Part shown: positions 1-10,098 of the stretch, piece by piece
Layout of the letters: each line of letters begins with the position of its first letter
Numbering within the stretch: position 1 is the stretch's first letter
DNA from: Gryganskiella cystojenkinii
Lineage: Eukaryota > Mortierellomycota > Mortierellomycetes > Mortierellales > Mortierellaceae
NCBI GenBank assembly: GCA_015852425.1
Contig: JAAAIG010000333.1
Coordinates: forward strand, 1-37,920
Direction of reading: 5' to 3'
Length of the DNA: 37,920 bases
Notes under the pieces: generated by a model
The model's database searches: none
Told to the model about the DNA's origin: nothing
Seen by the model: only the letters and a program-made list of their open reading frames with translations
Position numbers and translations under genes: made by a program

Positions 1-48
1 AAGGCTCTCGTCAAGAAATACAAACAAGAACACGGACTCGTTTTTTAA
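1..48 (+). CDS. 3' end of a gene cut by the window edge (partial)
   Basis: Frame 1 from the first base is open for 15 codons and ends with TAA at 46-48; the residues (KALVKKYKQEHGLVF) look like a charged C-terminus. An AATAAA at about 140-145 could be its poly(A) signal. The stretch is too short to name a family, and a chance open frame cannot be excluded. Confidence 0.35.
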   Translation, partial: KALVKKYKQEHGLVF

Positions 49-133
49 AAGGGGAGGTGTAACGGTTGACACCCTTCCCCAGACTAGAATCATAGCCAAG
101 CCACAGACAACCCTTACTTTAGTCTTACTTTCA

Positions 134-990
134 TCATCTTAATAAAGATAATCTCTTCCTTCCTGACAGTTCCACCCCCAGCTGTTGCATTCTGTTTGTA
201 TTTGAGAAATAGCCTGCTTTCAAATATATTAGGTCAGGGAGGGTCATCAAGTTGTTGACCAGGCTTCGACCTTGGCTGTTCTCCATCCTGCGGACCACAG
301 CATCCTGAATAATGACTCTCTGCATCCGAACCAACAGCATAAGAGCCTTTCAATTGATCGTCTCACTATCATTCAGAGGGTTGCATAATGACGGGTATTG
401 ACTGGTGAGTTTAGGCGGTGGAACAAAATGTAGATCTGCCTCAGTGGGCATGCAAGGTTCAATTGCCTCCATCTCATTGTTGCATGTCTCGACCCAGTGC
501 TCACAAAGCTCAGAGCGGTTGATGTTGAATGTGTCTTCGATCCAGCTGAAGATCATATGCTGCAGGGACAGTGGAGGTTTCAAAAAGATCGCGTTTGAGA
601 ACAAAAGGCTCGTCAGGCGTGAAATGTGCCATTGTGAAAGCGGAAAGGACAGAGGCGCGTGAAACATAAAAGGCCTCCATTTGATCCCCCTGACCAACGT
701 CCAAGATGGCGAATATCCTCAAGACCTATGACGGAACGCGATTGCATATATGTTCTCGCCTTTTTGGTTGGTTTTTCCATGGGGGAGACAGATGGCAAGT
801 CCAATAGCAAGAGAAGAAGCAGGGGCGTCACACACATCAGACAGATTGGCTTTCCTGATGTTTTCGTCACAGAGCAGCATATGGTGTTGAGCAAGAAGAC
901 AAAGTCAATCCCGGATGTGCTGGTATCAGTTTGCTCCACGGTACGCTGGTTTGCTTCTGTCACACAGAAGGTACCATGCGCCTATAAAAT
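134..990 (-). pseudogene. Decayed Ndc10/Crypton-type tyrosine recombinase-like gene
   Basis: Four minus-strand segments in different frames line up in order with the domain shared by Ndc10-like proteins and Crypton recombinases. At about 930-740 the frame gives HHMLLCDENIRKANLSDVC followed by GKTNQKGENIYAIAFRHRS (the typical GKTNQ-G-Y-RH block). At about 760-700 another frame gives DIRHLGRW. At 722-540 a third gives GDQMEAFYVSR and FTPDEPFVLKRDL. At 690-134 a fourth gives LQHMIFSWIED and, after an in-frame TGA at 350-352, ALMLLVRMQRVIIQDAVV. The region between the RH block and the LGRW block is much shorter than expected, so there is probably an internal deletion. Frameshifts plus the stop make it non-functional. 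The domain match is from memory of family motifs; whether it was a Crypton mobile element or a domesticated host gene cannot be told. No terminal repeats were seen. Confidence 0.68.
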
Positions 991-1530
991 GACAACATCT
1001 GACGATACTGTGACTCCGTGTAGGGGTCCCGAATAGAGCATGCCGTCGTCCTTATGTCTGATGAAGTCGTAGAGTCGTAGACAAGTTTGCATTCATAGTC
1101 TCGGATTGCTTTCATAGAGGGATATCCTTTCGAGGCAAGAGCTCAGTGCTTGGTAGTGGTGCCAATCGTGAACATTGTTGTTTCCACAAATAGACAAGAG
1201 CCTTTAGAGCCATATCCACAGTCTAATGGCCGACAGGTACATAAATGACCATGTTTCCAAAAGCGACTTTACTCGCTTCTTTGACGACTAAGAATCAACA
1301 ACGAGGAAAAAGAGAAAAATAGGTGTCAGAGTAACGCAGATAGGATAACAGGATCATACAAGTTCAGCACACCATCGAGTTGTCAATAGTGAGTTTGATG
1401 ATATTATCTAGTGTTTTTTCCGATATGCTTTAGATACCCGAGATATATGACTGCTTCAGCGCCTCAGCTGTTGAATCCTCCTCGACCCGACCGCTCCTCC
1501 AATTCATCTTCGCTACCGACTTCGTCTCCT
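991..1530. other. Intergenic stretch, no gene seen
   Basis: There is no convincing reading frame here. Upstream parts of the decayed recombinase may extend into its left side but are not recognisable. The right edge (1464-1530) carries a minus-frame acidic peptide (EGDEVGSEDELEERSGRGG), which lies out of frame after the stop of the doubtful gene at 1531. Confidence 0.4.
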
Positions 1531-2039
1531 TCAGATTGAAGACCCTTCTGTGGTGATGTCGCTCTGATCGTGAGCATGAGGCGCTTCCACGTTGTCGTCC
1601 TTATCCTTATCCTTATCCTCATCCTCATCCTCAACCTCATCGTCATCCAGCTCAACGGTCGTTTTTGTTGTAGTGGGAGCGGACATACCGACTTGACCAG
1701 AATATCCAGCATTTGGGAGCACGACTTTGTGGACAGTCCTGTTAAAGACCACTTGCTGGAAGAACTCAAGCATCTTGGTGAGCGAGACAGTCAAAACGCC
1801 GGCGAACTTGTCGTTGCAAAATATCTAGAAAGTTGAGAAAGAAAAAGACGCGTCCTTGAGAATCATGAACTAAACACATTACTGGACACATTAGAATGGC
1901 GGAATTTTATTATGGGAGAGGCGAAGATAAGTTTACCTCCCACAATGCGAAGTATGTTTCGTATTGCCTTCAACGTTTTTGGCATAGGCAGCTTATCGGG
2001 AAGGGACTCCAGTACAATACGAGTCGAACGCTTTCTCAT
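1531..2039 (-). CDS. Doubtful two-exon gene with acidic tail, function unknown
   Basis: Two minus-strand segments look coding. The upstream one, from an ATG at 2037-2039, reads MRKRSTRIVLESLPDKLP and on to KAIRNILRIVG, ending at a GTAAAC donor at about 1936. The downstream one begins after a pyrimidine-rich CTAG acceptor at 1824 with IFCNDKFAGVLTVSLTKMLE and ends in an Asp/Glu/Lys-rich tail and a TGA at 1531. The tail is encoded by a hexamer repeat (1599-1648). With these two sites the frame does not join: one base is left over. A weaker upstream donor (GTGGGA) would fit. So the gene model is wrong, has further exons, or the gene is broken. I do not recognise the family. Confidence 0.35.
1599..1648. 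repeat. Imperfect hexamer repeat (CCTTAT/CCTCAT)
   Basis: About eight imperfect copies of CCTTAT then CCTCAT. On the minus strand they encode the Asp-Glu/Asp-Lys-rich tail of the doubtful gene at 1531-2039. Confidence 0.8.
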
Positions 2040-2128
2040 TAAGGCCACCTCTTCTTCGTTGCAAGTGGACAGGGGTTTGTCTCTATTATTATACAGTTTT
2101 ATTAATACAAGTTGGAGGATAATGGTTT

Positions 2129-3028
2129 TTAAGCTTGCTCGTCGTACTCGTCGTGTATTTCGTCCTGACGGTCTTCAAACTCGACTGAGTTCACCAATGG
2201 CCATTGGAGCATCTCGTCTTCCGTAGGAACTTCTTTGGCCATACGCATGGGCGAAGATCGGCCGGACCGTGACAGGACGTCTTCTTGAGGTGACTTGTTC
2301 TCTTGCTCAAGATATCCCGGATCCTCTTTGAAACCCTCTGCGAAAAGATCAAAATGATCATTTTCATTGCTGTGGCTAAGGACGCGGTCCACATCGCTGT
2401 CGTGAAAATCCAGGTCGTTGTCGTCTCTGTCTTTGCGCGTGATCTGACCAAACGCATCGAAATCAGTATCGGTCATCCAGAGGCCCAGGGCTTCTTCTTG
2501 ACGTCTCCTGACTGTTTCAGCATCTTCGTCTTCCTGCTGCTCCTCCTCATTATCTTGCAGCTGGTCCCGATCTTGTTCTTCTCTTTCAAGTCTGTCTTGC
2601 TCCGTCTGAAGCTGCAGAAGAGCCTCTTGCTGTAGAAAACGGAGTTCCTGTTCGTGGTGTTCGGTGCCTTCAAGAAGGTGCTGAAGAGGATCGCTGTAGA
2701 CTTTACTGTGAAGGTCGTCTTTGGCGAGGGAAGGCGCAAGCTCTGCTTGTATAGTGATTGGACGCGACAGCCTTCTGAAAGGTGATCCGTTCAAAGCAGG
2801 CTGAATGGCGGAGAGAGGGGATGATGACGGCGATATTGGCGGCAGGGATGGTATTGAGGTTGAAGGAGATAGAGTTGACGGAGAAAGTGGGAGAGCGTGT
2901 GTTGAAGTTGGTGAATAGAGCAAGAAGGCGAGCAGGACGACCACTTTGGTCGCCCGTGGCCAGAGTATTTGGGTGGGCAGGAATGGGAACAGCGTCGAGC
3001 TGGTCATAGTCATTTTTCGTCGGGCCAT
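2129..3028 (-). CDS. Secreted or membrane-anchored acidic coiled-coil protein, hypothetical
   Basis: Single-exon frame of 299 residues. The start is the first in-frame ATG (3026-3028) and sits in a good context (CCCATGGCC) after a CT-rich leader. Residues about 27-45 form a hydrophobic segment (VVVLLAFLLYSPTSTHA) preceded by Arg and Lys, fitting a signal peptide or signal anchor. A Ser/Pro-rich linker follows, then a Gln/Glu-rich stretch at about 125-185 (HHEQELRFLQQEALLQLQ) likely to be coiled coil, and a very acidic C-terminal half with many Asp and Glu. No catalytic motif or known domain is visible. It runs divergently from TAF11 across about 600 bp. A secretory-pathway location is inferred from the hydrophobic segment only. 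Confidence 0.62.
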   Translation of the reverse strand: MARRKMTMTSSTLFPFLPTQILWPRATKVVVLLAFLLYSPTSTHALPLSPSTLSPSTSIPSLPPISPSSSPLSAIQPALNGSPFRRLSRPITIQAELAPSLAKDDLHSKVYSDPLQHLLEGTEHHEQELRFLQQEALLQLQTEQDRLEREEQDRDQLQDNEEEQQEDEDAETVRRRQEEALGLWMTDTDFDAFGQITRKDRDDNDLDFHDSDVDRVLSHSNENDHFDLFAEGFKEDPGYLEQENKSPQEDVLSRSGRSSPMRMAKEVPTEDEMLQWPLVNSVEFEDRQDEIHDEYDEQA

Positions 3029-3631
3029 GGGCTTTCCTGTGAGAGTGTGAGAGTGTGAGATTGTAAGAGTGCAGTGGGACGATGAAGAAGAAGATGCCGA
3101 GGAAGGATAGATAGTTACTGAAGAGGAATGCTGAGGGTGCGAAACGAGAAAAAAGGAGGACAAGAGCGATGACGAGAGAGACAGAGGATGTCCCTCTTTT
3201 GTGCACCTCGTAATTTCCTAATCAAAACTTTAATTTGGTTTGTCCAGAAAGAAAAATATTGCAATTTGTTCAGCAGACTACTTACTGCTTGTCCCTGCTC
3301 TCTGAGCAAAGAGTGCTCCAACTCTGTTCATTTTTTTAAGTCAGCCTCAGGGGCAGGTCTGGATTGATGCCAATGATAGGTGCAGACAAAGAGAGTCTGA
3401 GACAGCCACCCAAACCCACTCGCCTCCCTCTAGCCACAGCATGCTCGGACAATAGCCTCGAAGGGTTTGGACTTGTTCCCTTTCATCGGTGCGTTACTTC
3501 TCCTCCCCCAGGCATTTCGGTGACGTAGTCATAGAAGCAAATGTGCTATATAAAGTGCTGTGCACACTTGCACGCCTGTCTGCATTATTACTCGCATACG
3601 CCTTCAATTCTGCTTCTCGCATCCTGCAAGC
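3029..3631. promoter_or_regulatory. Divergent promoter region between acidic protein gene and TAF11
   Basis: The stretch between the two divergent start codons has no gene. On the left it holds CT-type repeats (3040-3065) that form the leader of the minus-strand gene. On the right it holds a TATATAAA at 3547-3554, 78 bp before the TAF11 ATG. Confidence 0.55.
3547..3554 (+). promoter_or_regulatory. TATA box of TAF11
   Basis: TATATAAA lies 78 bp upstream of the TAF11 start codon, a distance that suits a short leader. It is placed by sequence match only. Confidence 0.5.
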
Positions 3632-4953
3632 ATGAACGACCCAATACCCTCCACATCAACACAACGTCCTGTCCGCTCGGACACAGCAGCGGCAACGCCA
3701 CCCCCCACAGCTTCCACTGCGACATCATTGACCCAAGCTCAACCGTCGATGGCAGGGCCTAAGAAGCGAAAGAATGCTTCCATGACACCTACGACTGCAA
3801 AGCCCAAAAAGCAAAAACTTCGCCGAAATCTCGATGGTATCATCCCCCGAAAGGAACTCCCGAACGTCCCTGCCGCGGGTGGGGTGAACAAATCAGGACA
3901 GCGGATGGTGAAGGGTCCCTACAAGAAGCGCGAAAAGAAGGACAAAAATGGCAAGAAGATCCCCGCCGGTACTTCGTCAGCAGGCGCTGCTGGGACTGGC
4001 CCAGGACTTGCAATTTCCGATACGGGAGCATCTGGTGTAACGGCAACCGGAGGAAAGAAAGGAAAAGGAACGAGCGCGGGACCGAGAGCCGCCAGTGCGC
4101 CCTTAGATATCAACGCCATAAAGCCAGGTCTCTCGTCAAGTCTACAGGATGCTGCCGATAATGATGGCCGATCTATGACTGCACAAGGTGATGCAAACGC
4201 AGCGTCAACAGAAGGGGGAGGAGACAACGCAGAGGGCAAAGAGGATGACGAAGACGATCATGAAGAAGAACCCGAGTACTCTGAGTTCGAGTGGAACCAA
4301 GAAGCCAACACGCGAGGTCGAAGCAAAGACGATCTGAAGTAATGATTAGACTTGCATAGACGCCGCGAGAATTTGACTTAGCTTTGGATATCTGACTTGT
4401 CATTTTCTGTACTATTCTCTAGAGCTTTATTGGATTGCTTCTCGGATGAACAGCTGCAGCGCTATGAGGTCTATCGACGATCGGTCCTGAACAGAAACAC
4501 CGTGAAAAAGGTAACGAAGCCTGCAAAAGTGCTTCTTTAAAAAAGTTAGGACATCCTCATAAGCAGTTGGTACAAGCGAAGTCTTATACGCGCGTCAATG
4601 TTCTTTTTCCCTTACATAGTTGGTTGGAACGATCCTGAACCAGCAAGTCACTCAGACAATGGCCTTTGTCGTCGCAGGATTCTGCAAGGTGTTTGTTGGA
4701 GAGATGGTGGAGAAAGGTGAGGCCTATTCCTGGAGACAAAGAAATCCTGTCATGTCTATTAGTTCTAACGCCTTTTTTTCGTGTTTTTGTTTATCATTCA
4801 GCCAGAGAAGTCATGGAGGATTGGGGAGAGACCGGTGCGATTCGACCTGAACACTTGCGGGAGGCTCAACGACGCTACAGAAAGCAAGAGCTCCAGGGTG
4901 GAATTGGCGTTAAGCCTGCGTATGGCTACAAGCGTCGCATGTTTTGTCGTTAA
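3632..4953 (+). CDS. TAF11: Transcription initiation factor TFIID subunit 11 (TAF11)
   Basis: Four exons: 3632-4338, 4423-4510, 4620-4716 and 4802-4953, 347 residues. All introns are GT-AG and phases agree. The first 235 residues are low-complexity: Lys-rich nuclear-type stretches, Ala/Gly/Thr segments and an acidic run (EDDEDDHEEEPEYSEFEW). The TAF11/TAFII28 histone-fold domain fills the C-terminus from about residue 236: LLDCFSDEQLQRYEVYRRS, NRNTVKKLVGTILNQQV, VVAGFCKVFVGEMVE, then ALDVCE-like AREVMEDWGETG, IRPEHLREAQRRY and a basic end. In other eukaryotes this fold pairs with TAF13 inside TFIID. An AATAAA lies at about 4966, 13 bp past the stop. The start is the first ATG after the TATA box. 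The family call rests on the last three exons and is firm. Confidence 0.93.
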
Positions 4954-5005
4954 TGCTACACAAAGAATAAAGTCGCACATTGCTTTATTATTCCTCGGGT
5001 ATTTT

Positions 5006-5851
5006 TTAGTATTTGGTAACAACTGCGACAACCATATCTTGAGTAAAACGCTGTAGCTCCTCCAGTGAGTATGGGTTTCCAACGCTAGGCAGATGCACAA
5101 AGAGACATGTTCGATCATCTTCGGTCTCTTGTCCAGCAGTGATACGGCGGTGTCTTTCAGCCATGCTTAAGTAGAACGTGTACTCGCAGAGGTAATGCCC
5201 GGCGTCCAAACTCTGCCGACAGATCCAGCCCTTTTCAGCTGTAAGGTAGTCCGCCAGGGCAGCAGTATCAACAGTTGTGGTCAAGACGTCTGGGTCTGTA
5301 GCCCACACAGATTTGTGAACTGGAGGCTGTTCTTTTGATTCTGGAGACCATTCGGCATTGTCGGGGGCAAAATATCCAGTGCGATGCGCCTGTGTCTCGA
5401 TGGCAGTATGACCGTCGCGGCCGACACCAACGTGAATGTAGTACGTTTTTGCGTACTCCTTCTGATCGTCGTCACCTTCAGTGGACTCGCCGTGCTCGAT
5501 ATGCAGGGCAGGGACAAGGTCCGGAACTTTTCGGTACTCAACAGGGAGCTCTTGGCAGATGATATCCACCTTGACGGCCTGATGATGGCGGGGATCGACT
5601 TTAGTTGACGATGGGAGTTCTATAGTAGTGTTGTGCAAAGGCTTGACTGCGAGCCACGATGGATTGGTCACATGCTTGCCGAAGGGCTGCAAGGAGTGAG
5701 AGAATGAATGCCCGAGTAGGTCAGTGTTAAGGCTCTGATGGACGAATAAAGCGGCAGTACAGAGAGCGAGAGCGAGAGCGAGTATTTATTTTACCTCGAA
5801 CCCGGTAAGGACGACCTTGACTTTGTCGGTAAGTCTGTGGATCGGCGCCAT
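5006..5851 (-). CDS. PGPEP1: Pyroglutamyl-peptidase I (peptidase family C15)
   Basis: Two exons: 5851-5795 and 5686-5006, 245 residues, intron 108 bp in phase 0. The splice joins VVLTGFE to PFGKHVTNPSW, restoring the family's N-terminal GF-PFG motif. Other family blocks are ELPVEYRKVPDLVPAL, YYIHVGVGRDGHTAIETQAHRTGY (catalytic Glu about 116), SLDAGHYLCEYTFYLSM (catalytic Cys about 186) and CLFVHLPSVGNPYS (catalytic His about 217), so the Glu-Cys-His set is complete. The enzyme removes N-terminal pyroglutamate from peptides in the cytosol. Compared with mammalian enzymes it has an extra acidic insertion (GESTEGDDDQKE) before the central beta strand. It converges on TAF11, with only 52 bp between the stop codons. 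Confidence 0.93.
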
Positions 5852-5954
5852 GTCAAGATGCAACGAGAAACGAGGAAAGGATGAAAGGATGAAAGGTTGA
5901 AAGGCTGAATGATGGAAGGGGGGGGGTTTTTTTAAAGAAGGGAGGACGAGAGAT

Positions 5955-5962
5955 TCACGTGA
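5955..5962. promoter_or_regulatory. Palindromic E-box TCACGTGA
   Basis: The perfect palindrome TCACGTGA is 104 bp upstream of the pyroglutamyl-peptidase start codon. Similar CACGTGAC sites occur in two other promoter regions of this window (15092 and 26438). It fits a bHLH (Cbf1/USF-like) site; binding is inferred. Confidence 0.35.
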
Positions 5963-5997
5963 TTGTGGGAATCCGACTTGATTTTTTTGGGAAGAGA

Positions 5998-7060
5998 TCA
6001 CGCACATCGCTGCCAAATGACACGTATCCTACCCTTGTCAAGAGGAGCAAGGACGGCAAAAGCACTCGACGTAAGGTCAACAGAGCCGCTGGCACACTCG
6101 GGGCACTGGTGGACGGCGGAAGAAAAGGCAGTAAGTGGCCCATAATAAAGAGAATTATGAGTATGCGCATGTGCGGTGGGCGTAAAATGAAACTCAAACG
6201 CGGTCTTTGCGTACCATATCGACGACTTGAACTTGGACTGTGCCATTGGGCCCTTTTACGTGAAGGCACTGACCGCACGCAGGCGACCGACTCACATCAG
6301 CAAAGTCGCCAAAGTCTGGTTTGTTCAGGGCCACCACTAAGTCGTGAGGAGAGTTGATGAACGCAAACCCACAAGCACCCTCGGAAAACTGACCGACAGA
6401 GTTCTTCACGCTTGGATCTGTTAATCAGGGAGGGACACGCCAAGTTGTCAGTACGCTATTCGGGAGTGTGATTGAGTTGCACAGGCATGCACTTACATCC
6501 CGGGGCTTCCACAACCTACCATAGAAGGTCGCGTCTCCTTGTCCATGAGAGTTCCAACTAGTGGCATTGGAGTGGTTGATTGGTGGACGAGGAATACCTT
6601 GGTTGTGTTTAGCCAGTTCTGAGTCAGGCGTCGTTGGTCCATCGCCGTATCCACCGCCACCACCTCCGCCAGCACCTGGTCCTCTTCTTCCATCGCCATC
6701 ATCATCTCCGCTATTTTTATTACTCCCACGACTACAAAGAACTGCCACGAGAATGATGAGTACAAGAATCGTTGTCAAGAGAAAATAAATAAACGCCGCA
6801 AAGAGGCGACGATGTCTCTCAATACGCGGGTGGCGCGCGAAGAAGGAGTTCAGTCTTGACTGCAGCCGAGTACGCCTTTGCGTGAACGCATCAGAGGGCG
6901 AATATGAATAGTTGTGCTCAGCGTTGTAAAATGACTTCGACGGAGGTGGAGGACGCGGCAACGGGTGCGTATCTTGATGTGCTTCCTCTTCCTTGAGTCG
7001 GATATCATTTTTCCCCTGACCATCGCTCAAAGGCAGAGAATCGCTCAAGAGACTGATCAT
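5998..7060 (-). CDS. Membrane-anchored RlpA-like double-psi beta-barrel (expansin-like) protein
   Basis: Three exons: 7060-6520, 6417-6215 and 6105-5998, 283 residues; introns of 102 and 109 bp with agreeing phases. The ATG at 7058-7060 is the first in frame. Residues 1-85 are a polar, basic N-terminus (HPRIERHRR just before the membrane). Residues about 86-109 are one transmembrane helix (FIYFLLTTILVLIILVAVLC). A Gly/Asp linker follows, and the C-terminal 110 residues are a DPBB domain: GQGDATFYDPS, GACGF, SPHDLVVALNKPDF, CGQCLHVKGPNGTVQVQVVDM, CPECASGSVDLTSSAF and IRVIWQRC. The splice junctions rebuild these motifs exactly. Such domains bind or loosen cell-wall polysaccharide. The layout predicts a type II protein with the barrel outside the cell. 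Most secreted fungal relatives have a signal peptide instead of a long cytoplasmic tail plus anchor. Confidence 0.87.
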
Positions 7061-10000
7061 CGCCAAGTTTACAGGGGCAGTCTCCCTGTTTCTCGTAGAA
7101 TGAGGAGGCGTGATGAAGTAAGGAATAAATGTTCAAAATGAATGAAGCATGAAGATCGACAAATATATAAATATATGCTCTCGGTTTGTGATTGCCTTGT
7201 TTTTGCACCAGACGAGCAGTCTGACTCGCATTCATCTCGCGTCGTTTTCTGTTGCCACGCTCGCTCCACACCAAATTTTAGACCCCTGCTACCGTAGGGC
7301 TGGCGCAAAAACTGAAAACGAGCGAGGAGAGCGATAGTCCATTGGCTGGGAGGCAAAAATACCCGACAGTAGAGAGTGGGTGACCCCGTCTAATTTTGAG
7401 TGGAAATAAGTGTAGGCGAAAACTGTGGAGGACAAAGAAAGTTTTTTTTTTGATCAAGGAATCAGATACCACCAGAGGTGAGACCCATCGAAGCAGCAAG
7501 ATTCTCGATCGTGCACTGCCAGCAGAGCGCCAAAAACACCGTCCACCGATCTTGGACCACAAACCAGCAGACACTGAACCAAACTAAACACCCATTCGTG
7601 AGATCGTAATTTCGAGTTGGAGCGTCCGCAACGACACTCTTTCCGATCAATGTGAAATCGACAAACGTGGTTACATTTTTCAAGCAGACCGTACAACTCT
7701 GCCTGGCTTGGCTATGACATGTGGGGGGTACTTGGGATGCGAGTGTGACTCCGGACAGGCGCATGGCGAAAAGTGTTTTAAGTGCTCGGCGTTAACCCTT
7801 ATAGCGATTTACTGATCCGAGGCAGAATGGATCTTTCATTTTGACGCAAGTTGGACACCACCACACGATCACTTTTATCGCTCTTGGAGTCAAATCGGTC
7901 GGAGAGAGAAACTATCGAGTAAGGAGTAAAAGATGTCTGCCGTGGCAACTTTAGGCAATTTGACTGGATTAGCTGGTTTGATCCCCTACGTCTATGACAA
8001 TGGACGAGGGTCTTATGGACGTTTTTGCCAGGAGAATAGCTTTGCTTCGGGAAAGTGCCATAGTCAACAGAACTTCAGTCCACTCTCACACTCCCCGACT
8101 TGTGTCTCCCTCATTTTTTTTATTTTTTTTTAAATTGTGAGCGCTTGTCCTACCAGCAGGGTGTATATTCCTTTTGCCTCTTCTCTTTCTTGGATTTGGG
8201 GGTTTCGAATAACATTTCAGTACCCCATTCTTGCCCAGAAGACAAACCTCAAGATGGAGTCCCTAGTTTTGTTTATGTTCACAACACCAGTTTTTTTTTT
8301 TTTTTTGTGAAGTTCATCGACACCACCTGCTGGATCCGCCCTCGCCTTGAAAAAAAGGAAAGACTTCAGAAGTACTAGCCCTCAGCCTCAAGCCTGTGTG
8401 GGCGCGTTCGTATATGCCGCTGTTGTGTGGAGGTATCGTTGTGAGGCTGTGGATGTGTTTACCTGCTCTGTTATTCAAGGCGAAAACAAACCTCCCCCAA
8501 ACACGCTCCAGGCTCTCAACCTAACCTTGCCAGTTAAGTTTTTGGTTGCGTCTTACAATCTTCGCCCTGAAATTCATCATTTTTGGGTTTCGACCGAGAT
8601 TTTCTTGTCCAGAGTCCGGAGGCACCACCGTGAGAAGGCAAGGTAGGAGCTGGGCTACGGTACTGTACTCCAAGATATTAAGGAAGAGGGGAGGAGAGAG
8701 ACAACTGGAAGAACAGGCCGTTTTGTTCCTCCACCTGCAATATAGTACTTTTACGTGTAGAGAGGAAGGAGATCAAGTGTACAGCTGAATCTCGAGTGTT
8801 ATCCTTCTTGGAAAGAGACTCAGAGGGACAACCTCTTCCAGTGCCAACCACATGTGCTCGAAAGTGAGTCCATTTGCAGTTGCTCTCAAAGTCAGAGAAC
8901 TCGACTAGGGTTCTAACCCACGCTTCAATCCAAATGCTCTCCGCTTTATCTTTCATTTTCTTCCTTATGTTCATTCAAGAGTGTTTCTATTTGTGTCCAA
9001 AAATGTCCGCAAAAGTGAGAAGCAAGGAATGACAGCTGTGCATCCTTTAGTCCTTTATTACATTTACCTCGGATCTTGTAAGGTGCAATCCTCTGTCTTG
9101 ACCATCCGTACAGTACTTTCTACGTACAAGAACTACCACGTATGCTTGCGACAAAGGGATATGTCAACGGCATAACAGCGTTTCAGCCAATCACCTCGTT
9201 CCAGCTCGCAACACAAACCAATTTCCCAAGCAAATTAAAAAAATGGGAGGAAATAAAGAAGAAATCTTATAGTTTTTTTCTCCCATCCAAAGAGACAAAA
9301 ATAGGTTTTGACCAACGGAAACGAATCATAATTGAATTGGCTGGCTTTAAATCAGAGTATTCTATTCTGGAAACCACGCACTCGTCATTGCTTATTGAAT
9401 TGACAACCATTGAATTGGGTCACTTGAAAACCTGTTGTTGTTTGGGTCGTTGTGTCGTTGTGTGAGATGAAAAGAGATTGGGAAGAGAGCGTGCGAGTGA
9501 GCCAAAAAACAACTTTCTTTTCTGATCCATTTGTCGTTGCCTGTCCCATCAGCTGCAACCCATCTCCCGCACTGTTGCTGGCAGTGAAATAAAGAAAGCA
9601 CGACGGCTAAGGTTGCGATCCCCTGGTTGGCCAACAGGGCACACCACTTGTTGCTAAGGATGAGAAGGCGAAAAAAAGAACTCACTTTTGCACCACCTCG
9701 ACTCTCGCGGCTGTTCCCCTCCTCCTTTTGCTTGTCTGGCTTCTCCAGAGCCATTTTGCTTTCTCTCCCCTCTCTTTCTTTCTTCCTTCCTTCTTTCTTC
9801 TTTTAATCACATCCAACTCCCTCCTCTCTATCTCGCTCATCCCTCTCTCTCTCTCTCACGCGCTTATTTGTATCATTCCCCCCCCCTCCCCTCTTTCTTC
9901 CGCCTTTCCTTGCCCCTTTGATAACCGGTGTTTCTTTCTCTCCTCTGATCGAAAACTTGTGCCCTGTCGTAACTTTTCCTACCTCCTTCTCCTCCTTACC

Positions 10001-10098
10001 CTCGCATCCAAGTACTTTCCGCAACTCCCTGTCGCTCTTGTCACGCTCACTGTTCTGTTCCCACAACGACAATCCTCCTGTCAAACATCGCCACCACC
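7061..10098. other. About 3 kb intergenic, no supportable gene; CT-rich leader of next gene at the right
   Basis: No reading frame here has recognisable motifs or consistent splice structure. There are many homopolymer runs (T9-T16 near 7441, 8105-8130 and 8290). From about 9720 to 9960 the plus strand is strongly CT-rich, as expected for the promoter and leader of the GATA-PHD gene. Short ATG frames at 7762-7462 (-), 7933-8133 (+) and 8974-8678 (-) were looked at and not supported. An unannotated non-coding RNA cannot be excluded. Confidence 0.4.

Noticed and set aside
7462..7764. Minus-strand ATG frame of 100 codons (MRLSGVTLASQVPP...)
   Set aside because: Cys/Trp/Phe-rich composition without motif or splice structure; consistent with chance.
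7933..8133. Plus-strand ATG frame (MSAVATLGNLTGLAG...)
   Set aside because: Looks protein-like for about 50 codons, but runs into poly-T, has no matching splice partner and no motif.
8678..8974. Minus-strand ATG frame of 98 codons (MNIRKKMKDKAESIW...)
   Set aside because: No recognisable domain, no leader pattern upstream; too weak to call.
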